DNA from: Reticulascus tulasneorum
Lineage: Eukaryota; Ascomycota; Sordariomycetes; Glomerellales; Reticulascaceae
Assembly: GCA_001557505.1 (NCBI GenBank)
Contig: LSAX01000001.1
Coordinates: 3,534,001-3,598,000, forward strand
Length of the DNA: 64,000 nt
Reading direction: 5' to 3'
This document shows, one piece after another, positions 24,466 to 36,180 of the stretch. How positions within the stretch are numbered: position 1 is the first letter of the stretch; the number at the start of each line of letters is the position of its first letter. The notes under the pieces were generated by a model. That model was not told the origin of the DNA, did not search any database, and saw only the letters and a list, made by a program, of their open reading frames with translations. A program made the translations under genes and the position numbers.

Positions 24466-24770
24466 GCCCGCTGGACTCCAAGAACGACTTTTGTCAATGA
24501 TTGTATGAGATTACGATTGGATACCAAATCTGCTTGCTGTAAAGGTAGACTAGACAATGTTTGGCGCAAAGCGTTGGATAGCAATCACAGTCCCCGCGCT
24601 GGATTGACTTTATGAACTTGGAAACCAAAGATATCCAAAGCAAATGAAAGCCAGGGTATCTTCCGAGCACTCTAGAAACAGAACTCCATCTATCTATCCA
24701 GCCAACAATAAACCACACATTAAAATATATTTATCACAAAGCCCCGCATCTTTCGTGCGTCTCGGTTGAC
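24466..24770. other. Convergent intergenic region
   Basis: About 305 bp lie between the 3' ends of REV1 (plus) and the WSC-domain gene (minus). It is AT-richer than the coding flanks and holds both 3' UTRs. No gene is seen. Confidence 0.6.
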
Positions 24771-25351
24771 TTAGAATTGCAGCCAAGCGGCGACGCCGGC
24801 AGCAAAAACGAGGCTCCAAATCCCTCCAGCAGCAACACTTATTGCTCCGGAGATCATGTACACGCTCAGCTTCAGCGGTCCGCCACAGATCATTTCTTTG
24901 TTACCGTCGCACGGTAGATTGCAGTCCTCGTTGTTGACGTCGTCGAACTTGACTGAGAGGCCTGAAATGCGTTGTGCGCACCAACATTCTCTATATTTCA
25001 TATATCGTCAGTACATGCTGATCACGTCTACTTCCCCAGGTTTTTGTGCTTATCTCAAACGTACCGTGAGTATTCGATCCCTGCGTACTTGTAGTCGTTG
25101 CCACCAGTGCTGCAGTAGCTGAGGCAGAGCGGGACGGTCATCGCGCCCTCGAGGATCTGGCTTGTGCCGCCGGATAGGGCACGCTCGTGTGCCGTGTTGG
25201 CGATGTCGGTTGTCTCATTGAAGCAGCCCTGGTACTTGTATTTGTCGGAGCCCGTGTAGATTGTGGGTTTGATGTCCTGGGCCGAGACGAAGGGAAGCAG
25301 AGCGAGGAGAGGGAGGAGGAGAGCGAGCAGGCGTGCGATGGAGGCGGCCAT
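24771..25351 (-). CDS. Secreted WSC-domain protein, probably GPI-anchored
   Basis: Exons 25351-25065 and 24990-24771 give 168 residues; the intron interrupts the WSC domain (YSR-ECWCAQ). An N-terminal signal peptide (LLALLLPLLALLPFVSA) is followed at once by one WSC domain (about 38-140) with its Cys pattern: YQGCF, LCLSYC, ECWC, CNLPC, CGG and the closing LSVYM. The C-terminus is a hydrophobic stretch (GGIWSLVFAAGVAAWLQF) without a basic cytoplasmic tail, suggesting a GPI signal rather than a Wsc1-type sensor. WSC domains bind wall carbohydrate. It is too short for a signalling sensor; a wall-associated role is inferred. Confidence 0.88.
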
Positions 25352-26333
25352 TGTAGTTCACGTATCGTGAGGCGGAGATGCTTGGGAATTTGGCGGTTGT
25401 GTGGGAGAACCGTGTACAGCGCGACGAGCTTATCACGGCCGTTGCGAAGTTCAGCTGCTCCTTTTGCGTCGGGACAGCTGGGAGCTTATAACTCGAAGGG
25501 ACGACGGGGACGGGGAACGCGTTTCTTCTGCGAGCAAGGGTCTGCAAGGCCTAGATTAGGTGTAAACGTCTGACGTGAGCCTGCGGGTACTCAGTGTCAA
25601 GGTGAAGACATCGCGAGCTCTAGCAAAAGTGTTGCTTTTCCTAGATTGACGGTAGAAAGTGGGAGACTTTTTTTGCTATCGAGCCAATCTCCCGTCGTAA
25701 AGCTCTCTCAAGGACAAGCGGCGCCGCGAACGTGCCGTAGTGCTGATTCGTCCCACCAGGGCATATTTGGGGCCTGGCTAATTTGCGGTGGGGCTGGGTG
25801 GCTTGCAGTGGGGTGGTGGGCCCTCACGCCACTGAAGATTAGGTACGCCCCAATAAGTTATATTCCCTAAAAAAAATATGGCCCAGCCAGTGTCAGCCTA
25901 ACTGAGTCGTAAGTACCTCTGCAGATGGTCGCTGGAGTAGCATTTGTCGTGGGACCTCTGTCGCATCCACTTACACGCTACGGGCGTATATCGGCTTGGC
26001 TCTGGAATTCAGATGGTGCTGCTGACATGACATAGCACTTGCGGAATGGATCTAATTATCACGGTTCAATGCTCGCCGTCAAGCTCGAACCGCTGTGCAA
26101 GGCTCTGCTCGGAGCCTCTCTGTCATCAATTCTTGGGTGTGATTGTAATCAGCATCAATGGTGTATTCGTGTATGGAACTAGGGTACTGGGTATTCTGTT
26201 GATAGGCAGGTCGGTCCGTGGCGCAGGAAGTCAAAAAGGTATATGCTGGTCGGATTGAGATCGTGTCTACAGCTTATTTGCTCATTACTCTATATTCTTT
26301 TCATAATTCTACAGTGAGGACCAAAGTCGACAC
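25352..26333. other. Intergenic region upstream of the WSC gene
   Basis: The promoter of the WSC gene (minus) and the 3' UTR of OCT1 (minus) fall here. Short frames at 25187-25573, 25646-25870 and 26046-26258 show no domain. Nothing else is supported. Confidence 0.5.
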
Positions 26334-28721
26334 TCAATTCTGGTGGTCATCTTTAAGACCCCAGCTTCCCACGAGTGCCATCGCTTTATCATCTCCCAAT
26401 GCAAGCCGGTCGTCGTTCAGTGTATCGGACAGACATCTCCATGGGTCCCGACCACCACCCCACTTCAGGAGGTTCTCCTTGAGCCGCTCTCCGTTGGCTC
26501 GATCAATGGCAGCCCCTCCGTTGCCAGCCGAGAACACAACCCGCCAGACACGTTCGGCGAGCACACGGTCGAAGAGGTAGCTATAATATGTGCTGCCGTA
26601 CCCGTGGAGGTGACCAAAAAAGCCTTGCCAGCAAGTTTCAGGGGTTTCCGGTGGCCCCTGGACGTGCTGCTTCTGCAGATCGTGGTAGACTCTCGTCGAG
26701 TTGAACGAGGCGTCCGCTGCAGCTGGAGAGTGGTAGGCCTGGTCCAACATGGCGAGGAGTATCTGGTTCTCGGTATCGATTCCTTCAAACCTCTTTGCCA
26801 GACGCACACGTTCAGCAATCATATGGTAAGGCAGTGGCTCGTCCGTCTTCCAGTGGCGAGCAAACAGTGCAAGAACCGATGGGTCCGCCGCAAAGTGTTC
26901 CATCAGTGTGGACGGCAACTCTGCCAAGTCTGTGGCACATCTGGTCCCTGCGACATTTTGGAGTGAAGTTCTTGCCAGGATTGAATGGATGGCGTGGCCC
27001 ATCTCATGGAACAGAGTTTCCACTTGGTTCAAAGTCAAAAGTGCGGGTGCCGTGCCCTTCCATTCGTCTTGCTTCGGAAAATCACAAACCAGCGCGATCG
27101 TAGGCAGCTGCTTAAGGACCCCCCCTTGCCTCAATGTCTCCATACCATCGTTGGCAGCTTGCTCTGCAGATTCGAATCTGGGCACGTCGGCCTTTGTGTT
27201 CAGGTCCCCGCTCGCCTCTTCAATTTCACTTGAAGATATCTCTCGAGAACATCGCACCGTGAAGTGCGCTGGGTTCGGTGACTTGTCGTCTCGATAAAAT
27301 AGATCACAATATAGTACAGCGATTTGCTCTCCGGTGTCTGTGACCACATCTAAGCGTCGTACATCTTCGTGCCATGTTTCGCCAGGCAATGTCTGTCGAG
27401 GCACAAACTGAATGCCATAGAGGCGAGTAAACAACCTCGAAAGGCCTTGCATCACCGTGCCTACGGAGAAAAATGCCGGCAAGAAATCGGGGCTGCGTGA
27501 CTTGTTTTTCATATCGGCTCGAATTCCATCCATAAGAAACTCTTTATCCCAAGGGTAGACCTCTGTTGCTGAGCTCTCTAGGCGGGCTTGCTTCTGCTGA
27601 AGGAGATCCGCTATCTCCCTTTGGACAATAGGCTTGTTGTGCTTCTGAAGTGCCTGGAGAAACTGAAGGACAGAGCTGGGAGACTTGGCCATCATCCTGT
27701 CTTTCAAGGCCAAGTGAGCATAGCTCTTGAATCCAGCCAGGTCAGCCAACTCGGACCTCAACCTCAACATTGCCTCCAGAAGTCCAATGGTTGGGCCAGA
27801 CGCTGTGCGCATTGCTGAGTATATCAATTTACGCGTATTTTCATCTTTGACACTCCGTAAGGCAGCTTGAGCTTCAGGGCCCATAGTTGGAAGGCGTATC
27901 TGCCCCCTAGACGTAAGCGATCGGGCGATTCCAGGGTATAACCCAAAGAAGTTCGAGGACGGCAGGGTGATCTGTCTCTTCGCTGGGGAGAGGTCGGACA
28001 CAAATTGCGACCCTACTTCACTGATCTGTTGAGAAAGATCAACGAACCTATCCCGCTGTTTCTTGGGTAGATTCACTGCTGACTTTGTGAAGTCCAGCTT
28101 GAGTATTTCCGCCACCGTTTTTTCTTCCTCCGACCACGCCGAGGTCACATTTTTGTTCCCTATAGCCTTCACCAGCTGATCGCTCAGACCAGTCATAGTA
28201 TTCAGTTGGTTCATATACTGATATACCAGGGACCAAGCTCCCGCCGCCGCTTGTTGGAACCTAGGGTCGGGATGTGTCATGCGAACAAAATCTGAGAGAT
28301 CCAGCACTCTACAGAGCAAGTCGCTCAGTCGATCCAAGTCCTTCACAATATTCCGGTACTCTGCAGTGCTCGAAGCATTGATAACCCTGTCCACTATCTT
28401 TTCCGCCTTTTCTAGACTTCGTTTCGCAAACACAAGGAAGCCATTCGGACTAGTAAGATATTTGTTCTTGAACAGGCCAGCGCTGGAGCCTATCCCGCTA
28501 GACCTGGAAGGTCTCGAGGCTTTCGATGGCGCATCGAACAATTCGCGAAGTATTTTATCATCTCGATTCCGCCCTGAAGGTGAATGATCGACTGGGAAAG
28601 AGGGAGAGCCTATCGAAGTAGTCTCGGGAATCGCAGACAGCCATCGGCGTGGTGGGTTCCTGGAAGCTTGTTGTACACATTTCGCACACACCCAGAGGGC
28701 CCGTCGGGGAGATTTAAACAT
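26334..28721 (-). CDS. OCT1: Mitochondrial intermediate peptidase
   Basis: A single exon of 795 residues. The N-terminus is basic and Ser-rich (MFKSPRRALWVC...RWLSAIPETT), a matrix-targeting presequence. The rest is an M3-family metallopeptidase with the zinc motif HEMGH at residues 572-576 and downstream TRCATDLAELPSTLMEHF, where Glu provides the third ligand. The length fits fungal OCT1 (about 770-800 aa). It removes an octapeptide from imported proteins already cut by the processing peptidase (R-10 type sites). ATG at 28721 is the first ATG; the codon just upstream is GTG. It is divergent from MIC26 with 269 bp between start codons. Confidence 0.96.
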   Translation of the reverse strand: MFKSPRRALWVCAKCVQQASRNPPRRWLSAIPETTSIGSPSFPVDHSPSGRNRDDKILRELFDAPSKASRPSRSSGIGSSAGLFKNKYLTSPNGFLVFAKRSLEKAEKIVDRVINASSTAEYRNIVKDLDRLSDLLCRVLDLSDFVRMTHPDPRFQQAAAGAWSLVYQYMNQLNTMTGLSDQLVKAIGNKNVTSAWSEEEKTVAEILKLDFTKSAVNLPKKQRDRFVDLSQQISEVGSQFVSDLSPAKRQITLPSSNFFGLYPGIARSLTSRGQIRLPTMGPEAQAALRSVKDENTRKLIYSAMRTASGPTIGLLEAMLRLRSELADLAGFKSYAHLALKDRMMAKSPSSVLQFLQALQKHNKPIVQREIADLLQQKQARLESSATEVYPWDKEFLMDGIRADMKNKSRSPDFLPAFFSVGTVMQGLSRLFTRLYGIQFVPRQTLPGETWHEDVRRLDVVTDTGEQIAVLYCDLFYRDDKSPNPAHFTVRCSREISSSEIEEASGDLNTKADVPRFESAEQAANDGMETLRQGGVLKQLPTIALVCDFPKQDEWKGTAPALLTLNQVETLFHEMGHAIHSILARTSLQNVAGTRCATDLAELPSTLMEHFAADPSVLALFARHWKTDEPLPYHMIAERVRLAKRFEGIDTENQILLAMLDQAYHSPAAADASFNSTRVYHDLQKQHVQGPPETPETCWQGFFGHLHGYGSTYYSYLFDRVLAERVWRVVFSAGNGGAAIDRANGERLKENLLKWGGGRDPWRCLSDTLNDDRLALGDDKAMALVGSWGLKDDHQN

Positions 28722-28990
28722 CACTATATCAACCGAGTCTGCGCGACAAACCGCCAGAACTTAACAAAGGGTAAATATAAACATTGCGGGAAAGAATGGG
28801 CAAAAGAAAGACAAGTCGAGAGAAAATTGTAGAGATCGAAGAGACCTCGGGCGAGTTATGCACGGTTGCATAATTAAGCTCCGAGCTCCGGAAATAGCCG
28901 TCCATTCTCCCGTAGTGCATCATTCATAGACTTGGAAATATTCTCGCGAAACCACGATCCAATTCCCTCAACCAGCCAATTGAGTAGACC
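28722..28990. promoter_or_regulatory. Compact divergent promoter of OCT1 and MIC26
   Basis: Only 269 bp separate the start codons of two mitochondrial genes on opposite strands. A common regulatory region is likely. I see no known factor site that I can name with confidence. Confidence 0.6.
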
Positions 28991-29843
28991 ATGGCTGCAA
29001 GAGTGCTGCTGCAACGGGTAAGATGAACTCTTTGATGGATCTTGTTTTTGTGCTGAAGCTGACGATCATTTGAAGCGCATCGCGCCGTTGACAGCGACCG
29101 TGGTATTTGGAGGGCTTCTGTTGAACCCGAGAGCAGTTCATGCTGAAGGTCCGGAGGATCATCTGGTTAGCCCTACCATACAGCAGCACGCATCCTCTCA
29201 TGTTCTAACAATACGATAGTCCAAGAAGCCGATCTACGACGACTTTGAGCTTCCGCCGACCAAAGGAACCCTCACGCCGCCAACCGTCCAACCCGATCTA
29301 CCTCCCGTCGAGCCCAAAGCCAGAGGGCCGACACCGACAGACAGACTAGCCGTACAAGTAGGCAAGGCCCGCCTTTTCCTACACAAGTATGTCGTAGGAG
29401 CAGAGGATGCGGTCAACAAGACAATGGACTCGGCTTTCCACCTCGAGCAATCCTTCACCAACACGGTCGCCTCCCTTGCCCCCCCTCGCGAAAGCGGAGA
29501 GAAGTTGATGCCGGGAGCCATCTATGTGCTCGTCGCAGCAATGGCAGGCAGTATCATCACGCGGAACCGCAACATTCTTCTCCGCGCAACAACACCCCTA
29601 GCACTGGGTATTGGAGCCGGCTGGGTCGTCCTGCCGATTACGATGGGCAATGTGTCGAATCTGACGTGGAAGTATGAGCAGCGCTTCCCGGCTGTAGCTG
29701 AGAACCACTTGAAGGTGCGGGAAGGGTTGAAAAAGGGCTACAGTTTCGCAAAAGTGCACACCCAGCTTGGTGCGCGGTATGTTGATGAGAAGGTTACGGA
29801 TGCGAGGGAATCCATGGAGGGTTGGGTGAAGAAGGGCAAATGA
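28991..29843 (+). CDS. MIC26: MICOS complex subunit MIC26/MIC27 (apolipoprotein O family)
   Basis: Exons 28991-29017, 29076-29165 and 29220-29843 give 246 residues; all junctions are in phase 0. The first exon codes only 9 residues (MAARVLLQR). The N-terminal part holds a targeting and membrane segment (RIAPLTATVVFGGLLL). The apolipoprotein O region follows: a VGKARLFLHKYVVGAEDAV helix, an LAPPRESGEKLMPGAIYVLVAAMAG membrane segment, and a second hydrophobic, glycine-rich segment (LGIGAGWVVLPI). The family sits in the inner membrane at crista junctions and binds cardiolipin. The second donor (GTTAGC) is weak, but the branch site TTCTAAC and phase support it. Whether it is MIC26 or MIC27 cannot be fixed from sequence. 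Confidence 0.9.
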
Positions 29844-30163
29844 AGTGTTATCAACACTGTATCATAGATCCGAATAGAATTGTGAAATAAGGTTTATTTT
29901 GTTATTTTGATGTTGAATGATCTCACCATTGAATGATACGAGTGAAACCCTCATGTACGACAATGTCACTTTAACACCAACCATATTTGAATATTGTACA
30001 TTTGGCAACCATGCCCCCTCCAGCAAAGTGTCCCTTAGCTTTCCAGCTCAAAAGAGTCCACAGTTGTCGAAATGCTTTACCCATTAGCAGATCCCCAGCG
30101 CCAGTAGATGCAAAATTTCCTCGTAAGACGATGTCAACTGTCTCGACTGTTTCTTGACTCATG
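29844..30163. other. Convergent intergenic region
   Basis: About 320 bp of AT-rich sequence lie between the 3' ends of MIC26 (plus) and DUS2 (minus). Both 3' UTRs should lie here. No gene is seen. Confidence 0.6.
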
Positions 30164-32333
<2,170 letters not shown>

Positions 32334-33083
32334 ATGTTTTCGAGGAACTCCTTCGGTTTAGCTTGCGGCGCGGCATTATACTCTGCTACCTTGGTCTCTG
32401 CTTTGGCACTTCGGGACCAACACGTCATGATCCAACAAGTCGCAGTTGGACAGTCACCAATTAGGTCGTCGTTATCCACACATGTCGCAAGTGCAACATC
32501 TGTAGACGCTGCCCCGCCATCGTCGGCCTGCTTATCAACCACGACAGGAACTGCAACATGGTATCGCGGGGCACACGGTCCCTCATTCTCGCATGCAACG
32601 TATGCCACTACTATCGAGATAGATACCTTTGTCTACCCATGTGAGACGACATATCCAATGACGGTGACGCAGACGCAGACACTCGAGGTTTCGCATATTC
32701 CCGAGGTTAGCATGTCAGACAGCACAGCAGTTGAGACGTACACATGGGGACATTTCCCACCAGAGCCCACCTATGCACAGCGGAATGTTGGCAGCGGTAT
32801 CTCCTGTGGGGAATGCCCTGGCAAGGATTGGAAAGCAGACGCCCGATGCGAAGAGCTCAAGTACAAAACGGGATGCAATCTGCAGTGTGGCTTTTTCAGA
32901 GAACACTTTACCTGCCTGCTGAATTCGACAAGGCCAAACGACTTCTTCGAAGGACGGGTTTGCTGGACAGACGAGGGGGCGAGCCGAGATATCGTATATC
33001 TTGGAGAGCCGTGTCATGTTGGCGATACAATGGCGTTTTGTGAGCCATGTCAGGAGCCTCAATTTCCCAACGTTTCTACTTGA
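32334..33083 (+). CDS. Secreted cysteine-rich protein of unknown family
   Basis: A single exon of 249 residues from ATG at 32334. The N-terminus is a signal peptide (FGLACGAALYSATLVSALA). A Ser/Thr-rich stretch with TVTQTQT follows, common in fungal wall and secreted proteins. The C-terminal part (about 157-243) holds ten cysteines, including CGEC, CNLQC and CEPC, and ends without a hydrophobic tail, so no GPI anchor is expected. I do not recognise a family. It could be a wall-associated or effector-like protein; this is inference from secretion and Cys content only. Confidence 0.72.
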   Translation: MFSRNSFGLACGAALYSATLVSALALRDQHVMIQQVAVGQSPIRSSLSTHVASATSVDAAPPSSACLSTTTGTATWYRGAHGPSFSHATYATTIEIDTFVYPCETTYPMTVTQTQTLEVSHIPEVSMSDSTAVETYTWGHFPPEPTYAQRNVGSGISCGECPGKDWKADARCEELKYKTGCNLQCGFFREHFTCLLNSTRPNDFFEGRVCWTDEGASRDIVYLGEPCHVGDTMAFCEPCQEPQFPNVST

Positions 33084-33626
33084 TCTGGGGAGATTACTGT
33101 GAGGGCTTCATTTCGGATTTTTGTTCAACGGGACCAACAGCTGCGAAGGTTGGGGAAAAGCCACGGACAAGTCCATGACCTGGTCTTGAGCACTAAGATT
33201 CAAAATTCCAAGAATACAAGCGGGCGACAGTGTAACTATATAACGGACTGCTTCACGAACAATCAAAAGATTAAGTTTCTACTTTTGCTAGCCTAATAGG
33301 TCTGACACATTCACTTATCCTTTGGCTGCTCAACTTCAGACCCTCAATAGCTTGGAGGGGTAATAAGGAGGGGCACGACGCAGGGGTACCTAAGCTCCAG
33401 CCACAATGAGGCTAGAAGAATTTTTTGAAGATAAGTTAATGCATGGGGATACATGCTGTACCTCCCGAAGGCAGCCAGTCCGGTTTCTCCCTCCCCCCTA
33501 AAGTTTTCGAACAGTAAGCTAGGACTAGAAGCCGAGCATCAATTGTACCTCGGGTGAGGGGATGTTTGCAGTCAGTGTAACCTTTCTGAACTGAAGGGAG
33601 CCGAGAAACTCCAATCTCTTATTTAC
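33084..33626. other. Intergenic region upstream of the pyrophosphatase gene
   Basis: This holds the 3' UTR of the secreted Cys-rich gene and the promoter of the long pyrophosphatase form. No gene is seen. Confidence 0.5.
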
Positions 33627-33956
33627 ATGCTCTCGCCACGCGGATACAGCCTGCAGAGAGTGCAGACAGCAGCCCAGAAAGCTCTCACACGCCCCCATCT
33701 CGGAGCCACTCTTTTGCTTGCGATTCAGGCCCCCTCCCGGGCCAATCACTCCATAACCCTGGCGGGACGCACCAGCCTACTTGCCGGGCTTACTACCCCT
33801 CCTCCTTCATCTCTGCTTGCATCATCTGCCAGATCCTCCTCACCACCATCTTCTTCTCAGTCCAACAAATTCAAAATTTCTTCCCAACGCACCGCACAGC
33901 TAGCGAGGCACTTGTCGGGCTCCTCGTCGACGTCAATCCCCCATCAACCGCCCACC
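33627..33956 (+). other. Probable mitochondrial presequence of the long pyrophosphatase form
   Basis: These 110 codons are open, begin with ATG and join the pyrophosphatase frame. They contain no acidic residue, many Ser, Ala, Leu and Arg residues, and an amphipathic start ([12 protein letters not shown]). The end carries R-H-L-S-G-S followed by four residues, matching the R-x-(hydrophobic)-x-x-(S/T/G)-x4 octapeptide pattern. The same stretch could instead be 5' leader of the short mRNA. Confidence 0.6.
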
Positions 33957-35095
33957 ATGGCTTCGGCTTACTCGCTCCGAAAGGTCGGTGCTCCCAATAC
34001 TTTGGAGCATCGAGTCTACATCGAAAAGGACGGTGTGCCTGTCTCACCTTTCCATGACATTCCTCTTTACGCAAACCAGGAGCAGACCATCCTGAACATG
34101 GTCGTGGAGATTCCTCGATGGACCAATGCCAAGCTTGAGGTCAGTTTAAACCGGTATCTGATCAATGTGGAGGACCTTGATAGCCTCCACTTGTCGACAG
34201 TTATTTAGCGGCGGTAGGCTAACCAGTGGGCAACAGATCTCCAAGGAGGAACTTCTCAACCCCATTAAGCAAGACATCAAGAAGGGCAAACTTCGATACG
34301 TTCGCAACTGCTTCCCCCACAAGGGCTACCTCTGGAACTACGGCGCCTTCCCCCAGGTATGAGGCTAGACATGCTGCTGCTTGAGGTATTAAAGTCACTG
34401 ATCGTTGCTGCACAGACTTGGGAAGACCCCAATGCCATTCACCCCGAGACCAAGGCCAAGGGAGACAACGACCCGCTCGATGTTTGCGAAATTGGCGAGC
34501 TCGTCGGCTACGTTGGACAGGTCAAGCAGGTCAAGGTTCTCGGCGTCATGGCCCTTCTCGACGAGGAGGAGACTGACTGGAAGGTCATTGTTATCGACGT
34601 AAATGACCCCCTGGCACCTAAGCTCAACGACGTTGAGGATGTCGAGCGTCACCTTCCTGGTCTGCTTCGAGCCACCAACGAGTGGTTCCGAATCTACAAA
34701 ATCCCCGATGGCAAGCCCGAGAACCAGTTCGCCTTCACTGGTGAATGCAAGAACAAGAAGTGCGTTTGGCTGACCCCTACCGCCCTACACATCCACTAAC
34801 CGCTCTAGGTATGCCATGGATGTCGTCCGTGAGTGCGCTGAGGCCTGGGAACGTCTAATGACTGGAAAGGTCCAGCCTGGTAGTGTCTCAACGTAAGATA
34901 TCACGTCATACCTTGGCAACCAACTTAGTAATATTAAAACTAACGTAATACAGGGCCAACCTCACCGTTGCTCACTCTCAAAATCGTGTCAGCCCAGACC
35001 AGCTGCCACCACTGCCTCCTAACCAGGAACTCCCACCAGGGAAGATTGACGCCTCGATTGACAAGTGGTTCTTTATTAGTGGCGCATCTGCGTAG
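33627..35095 (+). CDS. IPP1: Inorganic pyrophosphatase, with an in-frame mitochondrial-type N-terminal extension
   Basis: Five exons: 33627-34139, 34237-34356, 34416-34759, 34809-34892 and 34954-35095. Translation from ATG 33957 (context CCCACCATGG) gives the usual 290-residue cytosolic enzyme starting MASAYSLRK. Translation from ATG 33627 adds 110 in-frame residues with no Asp or Glu, 8 Arg and 3 Lys, as in matrix presequences. The core shows the family I pyrophosphatase signature ([11 protein letters not shown]), the HPWHDI-equivalent SPFHDIPLY, and [12 protein letters not shown]. The enzyme hydrolyses pyrophosphate to phosphate with Mg2+. The extension ends in [10 protein letters not shown], fitting the R-10 site cut by the processing peptidase and then OCT1. 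Two forms from one gene are likely but inferred. Confidence 0.94.
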
Positions 35096-35526
35096 ATGCT
35101 GGGTTGCCACCACCTCCCTATCTACTCAACTAGGCACCTTGCCTACCTACTCAACTAGGTCACTATATGAGAAGCGAAAATTTTGGCGCTTGTACCCGAC
35201 TGTACATGTCGACCAGACACGATTGCGTACCAACCATCCTTGCGAGCTGTAAGGCCAATATACCAACGCATTACAATTGAGAGAAGTGTCACCGGTGCCA
35301 TTCAGGCACTCTTAGATTTGTGAAGCTTCCTAAACCCGGCCTGCGCATGCCGGCTAAGACTATTGTGATCGCTCATTTGTGGATCTCCAACGTAGCAATC
35401 CTGTCTCTCTCGGAGTCGGTCCACCACTCCATGCAAGAAAGATCCCAAATATCCCAAATATAATGCCCTGTCGGTTCCAAACGCCTGGTCATGCTTGCGT
35501 CTCCCAATTATACACCTCGTACGCTC
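35096..35526. other. Convergent intergenic region
   Basis: This lies between the 3' ends of the pyrophosphatase gene (plus) and the mL53 gene (minus). A 13-bp direct repeat (CTACTCAACTAGG) occurs twice about 25 bp apart near 35124 and 35148. Small frames here have no domain. Confidence 0.5.
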
Positions 35527-35872
35527 TCATGAATCGGTCATGTCTGCTTGCTTCTGTAAGGCGCGAGAATGTCTATCCACCTCTTCAACAAGGCCCTTGA
35601 TACCCGTCTTGTCGCAATCGAGGTTCATCTCCTTGCCATCCTCTGCAGTAAAGTTAGTAGATATCCGCCATTGACTGGGTACACGCCATACTGAATTTGA
35701 CGAATAATGAGGGTGGTTCTGTAGACGTTCGAGGAAGCAGTATTGTGTTTATTGTCATGCCAGTCTTCCGCGCATTCGGTGGTAGAAGGGAGAGGAATAG
35801 TCGAGCTGATCGTGCACTTGGCGAGAACGGGTTGAACTTAGTGGTGACCTGAGTCAAGAATTTTGAGATCAT
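35527..35872 (-). CDS. mrpl44: Mitochondrial large-subunit ribosomal protein mL53 (Mrpl44 type)
   Basis: Exons 35872-35692 and 35642-35527 give 98 residues. The 49-nt intron has CTAAC before TGCAG, and removing it joins LFVKF to KDGKEMNLD. The start MISKFLTQVTTKFNPFSPSA and the block ARLFLSLLPPNARKTGM match fungal mL53. The end is VDRHSRALQKQ. The protein belongs to the large subunit of the mitochondrial ribosome. ATG at 35872 is chosen; an upstream ATG in the same open frame (36052) would add an unrelated 60-residue stretch and is rejected. It is divergent from SEC20, with 308 bp between starts. Confidence 0.88.
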
Positions 35873-36180
35873 CTTGGCGGTGCTGGCTGCATCAGCCGCG
35901 GTGCAGATCCAATTGAACGAATGCAGATGGCCGACAGCGGATTTATTGTCGAGGAAGTTGCAACGCAGACGTCGATGGTTTGTTAAAGGTTGTGGACAGG
36001 GGAGTTGCCAAATTTCTGAACTAGAGCTCAGAACCTCGCAGCTTGGATGCACATCTGCATATCGCTATAACGAAGTCGGACCCTGGACAACTACCATGTC
36101 ATTTCGTCATTGCCAAAGGACAGCTTTCTCCAAGCCAAACTTCAACCATTTCCCACCACGTCTGGCCACAAGCTTATAAA
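35873..36180. promoter_or_regulatory. Divergent promoter of mL53 and SEC20
   Basis: A 308-bp region separates the start codons of mL53 (minus) and SEC20 (plus). Frames continuing from both genes into it are not supported as coding. No known factor site is recognised. Confidence 0.5.

Noticed and set aside
35873..36052. N-terminal extension of mL53 by 60 codons from an upstream ATG
   Set aside because: The extension does not look like a presequence, runs into the SEC20 promoter, and the family starts at MISKFL.
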